DNA from: Bryobacterales bacterium | GTDB taxonomy: Bacteria > Acidobacteriota > Terriglobia > Bryobacterales > Bryobacteraceae | Assembly: GCA_020854055.1 (NCBI GenBank) | Contig: JADZGD010000144.1 | Location: 1-64,000 of the forward strand | Direction of reading: 5' to 3' | Length of the DNA: 64,000 nucleotides | Shown here: positions 30,128 to 39,095 of the stretch, piece after piece | Numbering within the stretch: position 1 is the stretch's first letter | Layout: each line of letters starts with the position of its first letter | Position numbers and translations under genes: made by a program | The notes under the pieces: model-generated | The model's database searches: none | Seen by the model: only the letters and a program-made list of their open reading frames with translations | What the model was told of the DNA's origin: nothing

Positions 30128-31216
30128 TCAATTTGCCGCCGGCCGGGGCTCGTAGATGCAGAACGGTTCTTCGGCCAGGTAGTCTCCAGTGACACCAAAA
30201 GCCCTGGCCCGGCACCCCATGCACACCTGTTTGAACTGGCAGATTCCGCACTTGCCACCCAGGTTGCCGGTGTCGCGAAGCGTCCGAAAGACCTCGGCTG
30301 TTTCCCAGATTGTCCGGAACGAAGCCGTTCGCAGGCTACCCGCCGGAACAGGGAGGTAGCCGCAGGGGAAGACCTCGCCCTGGTGCGAGATAAAGCACAC
30401 GGCCTGACCCGCCAGGCAACCCCGCGTGACCGCATTCATTCCCTGGGTGGGAAGTTCCTCGAGCACCTGGCCCGCCCGCCGCGCTTCGGCCCGGCGCTGC
30501 CGCACGATCCGGTAATACTGCGGCGCGCAAGTCGCCTTTAACTCCATCCCGGATTCGAGCGAGCAGTCATAGAACCAATTCAAGATGCGCTCGGCTTCCA
30601 CTCCTTCCACAGTCTGCGTTTCAGAGATGGTGAGTCCACAGCCCACCGGGACGAGCAGGAAGAGGTGAAAGGCGTTCACTTTCAGCGACTCGGCCAGCTT
30701 CATGATCTCGGGAAGCTGATGTGCGTTGTGCAGTGAAACCGTCGTATTGATCTGGGTGGAGATATCCAGCTCCTGCAGACACCGCAGGCCATGGATCGCC
30801 GCGTCGAACGCGCCCGCATGGCCGCGGAAATTGTCGTGGGTATTGGCGTCGGCTCCATCCAGGCTGATCGATACACGCTCAATGCCGGCATCGGCAATCC
30901 GGTGAGCCATCGCTTCGTCGATCAGCGTTCCATTCGTCGCCAGGGCGACCCGCATACCCTTGCCCTTGGCATAGCGCGCGATATCGAACACGTCCCGCCG
31001 CCACAGCGGTTCCCCGCCGCTCAGTACCAGGATCAGCGGGGCATACTCCGCAAGCTGATCCACAACCCCGGCACATTCCCGGTAGGAGAGATCGTTCGGC
31101 GACATCAACTCGGTGGCGCTCGCCCGGCAGTGTATGCATCTCAGGTTACAGCCGGTGGTCAGTTCCCAGAAAACCAGCCTCGGGGTGGATTTGGAGCGTC
31201 CGTGGTGTCCGTGCAC
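30128..31216 (-). CDS. Radical SAM/SPASM protein, AhbD/NirJ-like
   Basis: A 362-residue radical SAM enzyme. The [4Fe-4S]-AdoMet motif is C23-xxx-C27-xx-C30 in TTGCNLRCIHCRAS, followed by LVLSGGEPLWRRD (GGE). The C-terminal SPASM region has cysteines in GCLAGQAV, VFPCGYLP, GGKCGICQFKQVCMGCRARA and EPFCIYEP. The GGKCGIC...CxGCRARA ending is typical of AhbD and NirJ, which alter heme precursors in the siroheme-dependent heme or heme d1 pathways. No other heme genes are adjacent, so the exact reaction is uncertain and a peptide-modifying SPASM enzyme is possible. The start is GTG at 31216. Confidence 0.85.
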   Translation of the reverse strand: MHGHHGRSKSTPRLVFWELTTGCNLRCIHCRASATELMSPNDLSYRECAGVVDQLAEYAPLILVLSGGEPLWRRDVFDIARYAKGKGMRVALATNGTLIDEAMAHRIADAGIERVSISLDGADANTHDNFRGHAGAFDAAIHGLRCLQELDISTQINTTVSLHNAHQLPEIMKLAESLKVNAFHLFLLVPVGCGLTISETQTVEGVEAERILNWFYDCSLESGMELKATCAPQYYRIVRQRRAEARRAGQVLEELPTQGMNAVTRGCLAGQAVCFISHQGEVFPCGYLPVPAGSLRTASFRTIWETAEVFRTLRDTGNLGGKCGICQFKQVCMGCRARAFGVTGDYLAEEPFCIYEPRPAAN

Positions 31217-31594
31217 GCCTTTCGACGAGCAATTTCAGGGCCACCGACCGCGTTGCCCTATTCGGGCTCAATTGACTGAAAATGCGGCAATTCCCCCAAT
31301 TGGCTTGCTTTCTGCTTGCCTCTGGTATTGGGCCAGAGTGATTTCACCCTGGGTGACTCCGCCACCACCCCAGCGGAGCTTTATGGCTGCTCCTGGGGAG
31401 GTTTCGGGTGCTTCGGCTTCCTGCGTTTCGTTTTGGGCTCGATCGGCCTGGAGGCCGGCGTCACCCCAAGCGCCGCGCGCGACATTCGCCGGAGGCGTTT
31501 CTTACGCTCTTCGTCTTTAGGTACCGCCATGCCCGCAACCCGAGTCTTATTTTACGCCCCGCTCGCGCGAAGCCGCTCGAATCCATGTAAAATA
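31217..31594 (+). other. Gene-poor stretch with a possible decayed reading frame
   Basis: No supported gene. ATG 31281 opens MRQFPQLACFLLASG but stops after 19 codons at TGA. A different frame immediately continues as LGQSDFTLGDSATTPAELYG, which resembles the start of secreted anchor-type proteins. A frameshifted remnant or chance are both possible. A Pro/Arg-rich open stretch runs on to 31594. Confidence 0.3.
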
Positions 31595-31903
31595 ATGGAT
31601 GCAGTGGCCCGGCGCCTCGGTCAGATCCTCGCGATCCTCATTCTCGCCGCTTGCTTCGTCGGATTGACGTCCGAATCCCGCAGCGCCAGTCTTCACGCGG
31701 ATTCCGCTCACCGGCAACTGGCGTCCAGCACGAAACTCGTTGAGTGCCGCGTAGTGGATACCGTTCCCTCGATTCAGGTGATTCGCCAGCCCGAATTGCA
31801 ACTTCCGGTTCTCATTGAAGCGTTGCCGAGATTGGAAGTCCATCCTCCGGCCATCTTTTTCTCAGCCCCAGTTCATCACTTTCGACCGCCACCCATCCGT
31901 TAG
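31595..31903 (+). CDS. Small exported protein, function unknown
   Basis: A 102-residue protein starting MDAVARRLGQILAILILAAC, a good export signal, then a short mature part rich in Pro, Val and Ile with two His near the end (PVHHFRPPPIR). No family recognised. The ATG is immediately preceded by TAAAATA and lacks a ribosome-binding site, so either the start or the gene itself is uncertain. It lies 109 bases before the efflux adaptor gene on the same strand. Confidence 0.45.
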   Translation: MDAVARRLGQILAILILAACFVGLTSESRSASLHADSAHRQLASSTKLVECRVVDTVPSIQVIRQPELQLPVLIEALPRLEVHPPAIFFSAPVHHFRPPPIR

Positions 31904-32012
31904 CCCTCGAGGTGGAGTGTCGATTTTTTAAGTGAGTCGTCGTATCCGTACTATTTGTAGAATGCCCCGGCAAAGCCATTCTTTCTGCCGGATCAGAGGC
32001 CTGGGAGGGCTC

Positions 32013-33236
32013 ATGAATCGTCTTTTCGCAGTACTGGGTATTGCCGTTGTTTGCATCACGCTCCCGTCTTGCTCCAAGTCTTCCTCCACAACGGTAGAGG
32101 CAGCGACGGAGAGCGTTGTCGCGCCTGTTATCGTGGCTCGCGTGGAACGTCACAACCTGTCGCGGCAACTCACGGTCGCGGCAGCCTTCCGTCCCTATCA
32201 GGAGATTGAAGTACACGCCAAGGTAGCGGGTTATGTCAAGAATATTCGGGTCGATGTAGGTGACCGTGTTCGTTCCGGCGAACTGCTGGCCACCCTGGAA
32301 ATCCCCGAAATGGCCGGCGAGTTGGCGCAGGCTGCCGCCACCAGCAAACGCGCCCGCGCGGAAGTGGTTCGGGCCAGCGGCGAGTTGCAGCGGGCCAAAT
32401 CGGCCCATGAGGTCGCCCACCTCATTTATCAGCGTCTGGCCGCTGTCATGAAGTCGCGGCCGAACCTCATTGCTCAGCAGGAAATCGATGATGCCCAGGC
32501 GAAGGACCGCGTCGCCGAAGCGCAGGTGGACACCGCGCGCGCCGCACTGTCCGCCGCCCAGGAGGCGGTTCAGGTTTCCGATGCCGCCCAGAGCCGTGTC
32601 AAGGCGATGTCGGACTACTCCCGCATCACCGCGCCCTTTGCCGGCGTCATTACACAGCGCTATGCCGACACCGGAGCCATGATACAGGCGGGAACCGCCT
32701 CCCAGACCCAGGCTATGCCTCTGGTGCGCCTCTCCGAAGACAATCTGCTCCGGCTCACGCTGCCAGTGCCCGAATCGGTGGTGGCGCGGATCCACGTCGG
32801 CGATCCGGTGGACGTGCACGTGCTGGCCCTGAACCGGAACTTTACCGGCCGCATCTCCCGTTTCGCCTCCCGGCTTCAGGACTCTACCCGCACCATGGAA
32901 ACCGAAGTGGATGTCCCCAATCCGCAGCGGGTGCTGATCTGCGGTATGTATGCGGAAGCGACTCTCATTCTGGACCGGGTGGAGGGACGGCTGGCGGTTC
33001 CCGTACAGGCCTTGTCCCGCCAGGATAACGGCGCCCGGGTGTTTGTTGTCGATTCGAATAACCGTGTCCGGCCGCGGCGCATACAGTTGGGCATGGAGAC
33101 CCCGGACCAGGTGGAAGTCCTCTCCGGTTTGAAAGAGGACGAACTCGTCGTCGTCTCCGGAGCCAAGAGCCTGGAGGCGGGTCAGGCCGTCGCGCCGAAG
33201 TTGGCGCAGGTGGCATCGGTGAAGGAAGGGTTCTAG
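32013..33236 (+). CDS. RND efflux periplasmic adaptor, lipoprotein
   Basis: A 407-residue membrane-fusion protein. The signal peptide ends in a lipobox, VCITLPSC, so it is anchored by a lipid. Next come the lipoyl half-motifs (VHAKVAGYVKNIRVDVGDRV and SRITAPFAGVITQRYADTGA), an alpha-hairpin rich in Ala/Gln/Arg between them, and a beta-barrel and membrane-proximal part (LAVPVQALSRQDNGARVFVV). ATG 32013 was chosen because GGGAGGG lies 5 bases upstream and the signal peptide starts there. Its stop abuts the ATG of the pump. Together with the pump and channel it forms a tripartite efflux system. Confidence 0.94.
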   Translation: MNRLFAVLGIAVVCITLPSCSKSSSTTVEAATESVVAPVIVARVERHNLSRQLTVAAAFRPYQEIEVHAKVAGYVKNIRVDVGDRVRSGELLATLEIPEMAGELAQAAATSKRARAEVVRASGELQRAKSAHEVAHLIYQRLAAVMKSRPNLIAQQEIDDAQAKDRVAEAQVDTARAALSAAQEAVQVSDAAQSRVKAMSDYSRITAPFAGVITQRYADTGAMIQAGTASQTQAMPLVRLSEDNLLRLTLPVPESVVARIHVGDPVDVHVLALNRNFTGRISRFASRLQDSTRTMETEVDVPNPQRVLICGMYAEATLILDRVEGRLAVPVQALSRQDNGARVFVVDSNNRVRPRRIQLGMETPDQVEVLSGLKEDELVVVSGAKSLEAGQAVAPKLAQVASVKEGF

Positions 33237-36200
33237 ATGTCGCGGTTCTCCATCCGGAACCCATACCTGATCGTCGTTATTTGTCTGGTGGTCACCGTCG
33301 TAGGCGTCAGTAGCGTGGTACGGCTGCCCGTCGACATGTTCCCCGCCATCAATATCCCGACGGTCGTGGTGGCAACCTTCTACTCCGGCATGCCTCCGCA
33401 GCAGATTGAGGCCGATATCACCAGCCGCTTTGAACGTTTCTTCACTCTCGCCAGCAACATCGATCACATTGAATCCCGCTCGCTTCCCGGTGTCAGCATT
33501 ATTCGCGTGTTCTTTCAGCCCGGCACCAATGCCGATTCGGCGGTCGCCACCATCTCTAACCTGGCGATGGCGCAGTTGCGCCGTCTGCCGCCGGGCACCT
33601 TGCCACCGGTGGTGCTGAAGTTCGATGCCTCCAGCCTGCCGGTATGCCTGGTAACCGTGAAGGGCGCCGGTATGAACGAAGCGGCGCTGCGCGACCAGGC
33701 CCAGTTCAATATACGCAACCAGATCGCCAACGTTCCCGGCGCCTCAGTACCGCCACCCTTTGGCGGGCGTTACCGGCAGATCATGGTCTACGTGGATCCC
33801 GGCAAGCTGGAGGCCTACCAACTCAGTCCGATGGACGTCGTCCGCGCGGTTAACGACTCCAACCTGATTCTGCCCGCCGGCGACGTTCGTATCGGCCCCT
33901 ACGATTACAACATCTACACCAACTCCCAACTCAGTACGATGGCCGACATCAACAGCCTGCCCATCAAGGCCGCCGGCAGTTCCTATGTCCGTGTCGCCGA
34001 CGTTGGCGCGGCGCGCGATGCCCACGGGATTCAGTACAACATCGTCCGCATCGACGGCCAGCCCTCGGTCTATCTGCCGGTACTCAAGCAGGGCGGCGAC
34101 ACCAATACCATCGCCGTGGTCGAGGGCATCCGGTCGGCGATCACCAAGCTTCTCGATACTCCTAAGCAACTGGTGACCAGCGTCGTTTTTGACCAGGCCA
34201 AATTCGTCCGCCAGGCGATCGAAACCCTGATTCACGAGGGTGCGCTCGGCCTGTTGCTTACCTCGCTGATGATTCTGATCTTCCTCGGCAGCATGCGGGC
34301 AACCGTCGCGGTCTTCCTTTCCATTCCGCTCTCGGCGCTCGCTACCTTCATCTGCCTGCAACTGGGAGGAAGTTCCATTAATACGATGATCCTCGGCGGG
34401 TTGGCGCTGGCCTTCTCCCGTCTGATCGACAACTCGGTGGTCGTGCTGGAGAATATCTACCGCCACCTGGAGATGGGCGACGTGCCGGAAGTAGCCGCCG
34501 AAGTGGGAGGCAGGGAGGTGGCGCTGCCGGTACTCTCGGCCACGCTCACGACGGTGGTGGTCTTCTTTCCGGTGACATTCCTTTACGGAGTGAGCAAGTT
34601 TCTGTTTTCCGCCCTGGCGCTGGCGGTAGTGCTATCGCTGTTTGCTTCGTACTTCGTCGCCATGAGCGTGGTACCCCTGTTTTGCGCCCGGTTCCTCAAG
34701 ACGCATGAGCATATCGGCCAGCCCAAGTCCTTTGGAGATCGCTTCAACAACTGGTTCAATGCGGGCTTTGAAAAGATGCTCCGCGGCTACGATGTGTCGC
34801 TCGCCAGGGGCCTCCGCTCTCCACGGCTGGTGATCGGTTCGCTGCTGGCGGTGTTCGTGGCCAGCCTGGCCATCTATCCCTCGCTCGGCATGGCCTTTTT
34901 CCCGCGTACCGACGCCGGCCAGTTCGTGATCAACCTGAAGGCGCCCGCCGGCACCCGTCTCGAGTTGACCAACGGCCTGGTGGCCGGGGTAGAGAATCAG
35001 ATCCGCCGGGTAGTATCCAAACGCGACCTGGATATGATCGTTTCCAACGTTGGCTCCACGCCCGGCCTTTCGGCCGTCTACAACAGCAACTCGGCGCAAC
35101 ACACCGCCTTCGTCCAGGTGAGTTTGAAGGACGGGCATAAAGTGCCAAGCCAGGAGTACATGCGCCGCGTGCGCCTCCGGCTGGCGCGGGAGATGCCGGA
35201 GATCTCCACCTACTTTCAGTCGGGCAGCCTGGTGGACGCAGTGCTCAACCTTGGCCTGGCGGCCCCCATCGACGTACAGGTCAGCGGTTCGGACCTCAAT
35301 GCCGCTTATCGCACCGCCTCGCGTTTGCGAACCGAAATCGCCCGCATCGCCGGGGTAAGCGATGCCTTCATCCCTCAGGATCTGGATAATCCGGCGCTAC
35401 AGATCAATGTGGATCGCACGCGCGCCAACGCCATCGGACTCAGCCAGAAGGAAGTGGTGAGTAACGTGATCACGGCGCTTACCTCGAATGGAATGATCGC
35501 TCCCAGCTACTGGATCGATCCGAAAACGGGTAACGACTATCTTCTTACGGTCCAGTACCCGGAGAACATCGTCAAGACCATCTCGGATCTTCGGTCGATC
35601 CCGCTTCGCGCTTCCGGCCAAAAGGATTCCACCACGCTCGATACCATTACCGATGTCCACCACATCGTGTCGCCCACCGAAGTGGATCACTACCAGTTGC
35701 GCCGCATCATCGACATCTACGTCGGCCTGGCCGGTGAGGACTTGGGACATGTCGCCAATGCGATCGACCGGATCGTTTCCCAAAGCCGGATTCCGAACGG
35801 AGTACTGGTGGACATGCGAGGAATGGTCCAGGGCATGCGCACGTCATTTAAGAGTTTCGCCATTGGCCTGCTGATGGCACTGGTGCTGCTCTACCTGATT
35901 CTAGTGGCGCAGTTCGGCTCTTTCATCGATCCGTTCCTCATTATGCTGGCGGTGCCGCTGGGCCTTACCGGCGTGATTGTCACGCTTTATCTCACCGGCA
36001 CCACCCTCAACGTACAGTCGCTCATGGGAATGCTGATGATGGTGGGGATCGTGGTTTCCAACAGTATTCTGATCGTCGAGTTCGCGCACCGCCTGGAGGA
36101 ACAGGGCCGTGGCGTTCGCGAGGCGGTCGCCCTCAGTTGCCGCATTCGTCTTCGCCCCATTCTGATGACTTCACTTGCCACACTCATCGGGTTGATGCCC

Positions 36201-36350
36201 ATGGCGCTCAAGATGGGCGCCGGCAGCGAGGCCTACGCTCCACTGGCGCGCGCCATTCTGGGTGGTCTCGCCGTTTCCCTGGTCACCACGGTGTACCTGG
36301 TTCCGGCGGCTTACATCCTGGTGTACGGCCGCAAGGAGGCGCGGGCATGA
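33237..36350 (+). CDS. RND efflux pump, inner-membrane permease
   Basis: A 1037-residue resistance-nodulation-division transporter with the duplicated 6-helix plus periplasmic loop layout. Helix 4 reads LAFSRLIDNSVVVLENI, so D398 is kept but the neighbouring acidic residue of the classical DD pair is Asn. The helix-10 motif is GIVVSNSILIVEF, where AcrB has a lysine. Such variants occur in many pumps annotated as acriflavin resistance, so the change is not unique, but the proton relay differs from AcrB. It moves drugs or other amphiphiles out through the channel encoded next. It starts directly after the adaptor stop codon. Confidence 0.95.
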   Translation: MSRFSIRNPYLIVVICLVVTVVGVSSVVRLPVDMFPAINIPTVVVATFYSGMPPQQIEADITSRFERFFTLASNIDHIESRSLPGVSIIRVFFQPGTNADSAVATISNLAMAQLRRLPPGTLPPVVLKFDASSLPVCLVTVKGAGMNEAALRDQAQFNIRNQIANVPGASVPPPFGGRYRQIMVYVDPGKLEAYQLSPMDVVRAVNDSNLILPAGDVRIGPYDYNIYTNSQLSTMADINSLPIKAAGSSYVRVADVGAARDAHGIQYNIVRIDGQPSVYLPVLKQGGDTNTIAVVEGIRSAITKLLDTPKQLVTSVVFDQAKFVRQAIETLIHEGALGLLLTSLMILIFLGSMRATVAVFLSIPLSALATFICLQLGGSSINTMILGGLALAFSRLIDNSVVVLENIYRHLEMGDVPEVAAEVGGREVALPVLSATLTTVVVFFPVTFLYGVSKFLFSALALAVVLSLFASYFVAMSVVPLFCARFLKTHEHIGQPKSFGDRFNNWFNAGFEKMLRGYDVSLARGLRSPRLVIGSLLAVFVASLAIYPSLGMAFFPRTDAGQFVINLKAPAGTRLELTNGLVAGVENQIRRVVSKRDLDMIVSNVGSTPGLSAVYNSNSAQHTAFVQVSLKDGHKVPSQEYMRRVRLRLAREMPEISTYFQSGSLVDAVLNLGLAAPIDVQVSGSDLNAAYRTASRLRTEIARIAGVSDAFIPQDLDNPALQINVDRTRANAIGLSQKEVVSNVITALTSNGMIAPSYWIDPKTGNDYLLTVQYPENIVKTISDLRSIPLRASGQKDSTTLDTITDVHHIVSPTEVDHYQLRRIIDIYVGLAGEDLGHVANAIDRIVSQSRIPNGVLVDMRGMVQGMRTSFKSFAIGLLMALVLLYLILVAQFGSFIDPFLIMLAVPLGLTGVIVTLYLTGTTLNVQSLMGMLMMVGIVVSNSILIVEFAHRLEEQGRGVREAVALSCRIRLRPILMTSLATLIGLMPMALKMGAGSEAYAPLARAILGGLAVSLVTTVYLVPAAYILVYGRKEARA

Positions 36351-37618
36351 GGCTTGCTGTCCTTCTTTTGGCCGTCCCGGCACTTTACGCCGCTGATCCT
36401 CCATTGCTCACGCTCGAACAGGCCGGGGCTGCCGCCGTGAAGAATCACCCTCGTGTCAGCGCGGCCCTGTTGAGCTCCCTGGCCGCCAACCAGGTGGTGC
36501 TCGAAACCCGCTCCGCATGGTTTCCCACCGTTGCCGGCAGTGTCACCGGCGCCGGCGCGCTCGATGGCAGCCGCCTTGCCGCCGGCGGCCTGAACAACCC
36601 CGTAATTTATAACCGTCTGGCGGCGGGAGTTACCGTCGGCCAACTGGTTACCGATTTCGGCCGCACCGCAAACCTGGTGGCCGCTTCCCGCCTGCGGGCC
36701 CAGTCGGCGCAGCAAACCGTGGAAGCCACCCGGGAGCAGGTTCTGCTCCAACTCCATCAGGCATACTTTTCCGCGCTCACCAACCAGGCGCTGCTGCGTG
36801 TAGCCCGGCAGACCGTGCAGGCACGGCAGTTAGTGGCCGACCAGGTGGGGGAACTGGCGCGTAGCAAGCTGAAATCCGGGCTCGATGTGAGCTTCGCCCA
36901 GGTGAATCTTTCCGAGGCCAAGCTTCTGCTGGCCACCGCCGAAAACCAGGCCAGCGCGGCCTTCGCCGATCTGTCGGCCGCCATGGGCCTCGACCACACC
37001 GCGCACTTCACCCTGGTCAATCCGCCGATGCCCGGTGTCCTGCCGCCGGATTCCAAGCCTCTGGTGCAACTGGCCTTCGCCCAGCGCCCCGACCTGGCCG
37101 TGCTGCGCTTGCGGCATGAGGCCGACCTCAAGTTCGCCCGGGCCGAAGCGGACCTGTCGCGCCCCACCATCAGCGCGCTTGCCGCCGCCGGCGGATTGCC
37201 TGCCCGCGATGAGGACAATCTCCGCGGCCGTTATCTCGCCGCTGGAGTCAATGTGAACATTCCGGTATTTAACGGTCACCTGTTCACTGCCCGCCGCCAG
37301 GAGGCCGAATATGCCGCGCAATCCAGCCAGGCGAGCCTCCGCGAGCTTCAAAATACGGTCACTCGCGACGTTGAAGTGGCGCTGCTCAACGCCGTTACGG
37401 CCAATCAGCGTGTCAGTTTGACCGGCGAACTGCTGGCCCAGGCGCGGCAGGCGCTGGATCTTGCCCAATCCCGCTACGACCTTGGTCTTGGCTCGATCGT
37501 CGAACTCAGCCAGGCCCAATTGAACGTTACCAGCGCGGAAATTCGCAGCGCCGGAGCCCGCTATGACTATCAGCTCCAACGTTCGGTTCTCGATTACCAG
37601 ACCGGGAGCCTGCGCTAA
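36347..37618 (+). CDS. Outer-membrane efflux channel, TolC/NodT family
   Basis: A 423-residue outer-membrane factor. The signal peptide MRLAVLLLAVPALYA is followed by PLLTLEQAGAAAVKNHPRV, the usual start of the OEP domain, and two OEP repeats: ~20-215 with QQTVEATREQVLLQLHQAYF, and ~220-420 ending ARQALDLAQSRYDLGLGSIVE and QLNVTSAEIRSAGARYDYQ. It has no lipobox cysteine. ATG 36347 overlaps the stop of the pump gene (ATGA) with AAGGAGG 7 bases upstream. It completes the efflux operon and converges on hpnE with 9 bases between. Confidence 0.93.
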   Translation: MRLAVLLLAVPALYAADPPLLTLEQAGAAAVKNHPRVSAALLSSLAANQVVLETRSAWFPTVAGSVTGAGALDGSRLAAGGLNNPVIYNRLAAGVTVGQLVTDFGRTANLVAASRLRAQSAQQTVEATREQVLLQLHQAYFSALTNQALLRVARQTVQARQLVADQVGELARSKLKSGLDVSFAQVNLSEAKLLLATAENQASAAFADLSAAMGLDHTAHFTLVNPPMPGVLPPDSKPLVQLAFAQRPDLAVLRLRHEADLKFARAEADLSRPTISALAAAGGLPARDEDNLRGRYLAAGVNVNIPVFNGHLFTARRQEAEYAAQSSQASLRELQNTVTRDVEVALLNAVTANQRVSLTGELLAQARQALDLAQSRYDLGLGSIVELSQAQLNVTSAEIRSAGARYDYQLQRSVLDYQTGSLR

Positions 37619-37627
37619 CCAGGCGCG

Positions 37628-38944
37628 TTACGCCGGGCCGGGCCGCAGGAACTTTCGCTCGCGGCCCGCGGCGCGCGTTACCGCCTCCGCCGCCAGATAG
37701 CCGCTGCGCACCGCGCCCTCCATGGTCGCCGGCCATCCCGAACGCGTCCAGTCCCCGGCCAAAAACAATTTGGGAAATTTTGTTTTGGATACCGGCCGTA
37801 ACGCTTCCAGGCCCGGCCGGGCCGAGAATGTCGCCTGGACTTCCTTTACCACGTGCGCCTTCGTAATGTTCGCGTCCCGCGCCGCCGGCAGAAACCCGGC
37901 CAGTTCCCGCCGCGCCAGTTCGATGACCTCGCCCCGGCTCATCGGCGTCAGCCTTCGCGACGCGCTTACCACTAGCTGCAGGTAGCGCCCGCGATCCTTG
38001 TTGAAGAACCAGTGGATGGCGCCATCGAGTAGCGTGGCGTGCGGCAATTCGGTCACCGCGCGGTCGAACCACAGGTGAATACCGGTAATGGGAGAATGTT
38101 CGAACATGCCCGGATCCACTCCGAGACCGGGCGCCACGCCCGCCAGCCGTTCGAACGGCAGCGCCGAGATGACAAAATCCGCCCGGACGCGCTCGCCGCC
38201 GGCCTCCACCTCGCCCGCCTCGCCATCGATCGCGGTCACCGTCCGCCGCGTCTCCAGGCGCACGTTGGGGAGCCTTCGCCAGCCGTCACCACCGTACAAC
38301 TCCCCCAGCGGCACCGCCGGCACTCCCATCCGGCAGGAGTCCGAGCCGGCGAGGAAGCCCAGCCGGAAGACCTGAAACCCGTGCGCCGCCGCCATGCGGT
38401 CCAACTCTTCGTTGATGGCGCTCACCAGCACCGGCCGCCAGAAGCGCTCAATCGCCGTCGCGGTCTGCCGCTGCCCGGCCAGCCAGTCGAGCATGGTGAT
38501 CGAGTCCAGGTCGCTTCGCTTTCCCCACTGTCGCCGGATCGCCGCCAGCGCCCGGACGATGGCGGCCTTATCGGCCGCCTTCAGAAATCGCAACCGGGCA
38601 AAGGACCCGGCGAAGTGTAACGGGGCTGGCAGCAAGCCGGCTCGGAGCGTGGAAATGCGCCCGCCCGGCTCGATGAAGAAGTACGTCTTGTGGAAGCGGA
38701 TTTTTTCCGCCACGCCCAGGCGGGAATAGAAGTCCAACAGGTTGGTGCAACAGCCGAGCAGGATGTGCTGGCAGTTGTCGATGGTGGCCGTCTCACCGCC
38801 GGACCCGGTTACAGGGTACGACGTGGCCCGCCCTCCGGCAAACGGACGGGATTCAAGAATGGTTACCGTGTAGCCCGCTTCACCGAGAGCGGCGGCCGCC
38901 GCCAGGCCGGCCAGCCCGCCGCCCGCAATGATGACATTACCCAT
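37628..38944 (-). CDS. hpnE: Hydroxysqualene dehydroxylase (squalene-associated FAD-dependent desaturase)
   Basis: A 438-residue FAD amine-oxidase/phytoene-desaturase-fold enzyme. The dinucleotide motif is VIIAGGGLAGLAAAAALGE, then FAGGRATSYP, and the family signature DNCQHILLGCCTNLLDF. The C-terminal FAD motif is LFLAGDWTRSGWPATMEGAVRSG. HpnE reduces hydroxysqualene to squalene in the HpnCDE route to hopanoids. HpnC, HpnD and a squalene-hopene cyclase are not in this window. It overlaps the preceding small gene and sits downstream of trpE(G). Confidence 0.92.
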   Translation of the reverse strand: MGNVIIAGGGLAGLAAAAALGEAGYTVTILESRPFAGGRATSYPVTGSGGETATIDNCQHILLGCCTNLLDFYSRLGVAEKIRFHKTYFFIEPGGRISTLRAGLLPAPLHFAGSFARLRFLKAADKAAIVRALAAIRRQWGKRSDLDSITMLDWLAGQRQTATAIERFWRPVLVSAINEELDRMAAAHGFQVFRLGFLAGSDSCRMGVPAVPLGELYGGDGWRRLPNVRLETRRTVTAIDGEAGEVEAGGERVRADFVISALPFERLAGVAPGLGVDPGMFEHSPITGIHLWFDRAVTELPHATLLDGAIHWFFNKDRGRYLQLVVSASRRLTPMSRGEVIELARRELAGFLPAARDANITKAHVVKEVQATFSARPGLEALRPVSKTKFPKLFLAGDWTRSGWPATMEGAVRSGYLAAEAVTRAAGRERKFLRPGPA

Positions 38945-39053
38945 TCAGCGGTACAGGCATCCGGGAACGCCGTCCGCCATCGTCGCCGCCATTCCACAGC
39001 TCCAGCGCCAGCCAGATGACAAAGACGACAAAAACGATGTCCGACGGGTCCAT
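38937..39053 (-). CDS. 38-residue single-helix membrane peptide
   Basis: Minus-strand reading from ATG 39053 gives 38 residues. It begins MDPSDIVFVVFVIWLALELW, one membrane helix, then a short Gly/Asp/Arg-rich tail ending MPVPLNG. GGAAG lies 6 bases upstream of the ATG, a proper ribosome site. The stop TAA overlaps the first codons of hpnE by 8 bases, and the start is 42 bases past the trpE(G) stop, so it fits between them as an operon member. No family recognised. Confidence 0.5.
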   Translation of the reverse strand: MDPSDIVFVVFVIWLALELWNGGDDGGRRSRMPVPLNG

Positions 39054-39095
39054 AGTTGCTTCCAGTATCCGGTCTCGAGCCGGCATCGGCAAGTT

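Noticed and set aside
31812-33467. 551-codon minus-strand open frame opposite the efflux adaptor
   Set aside because: Antisense of a well-supported adaptor and pump start; composition is His/Gly/Asp-rich and no family is recognisable.
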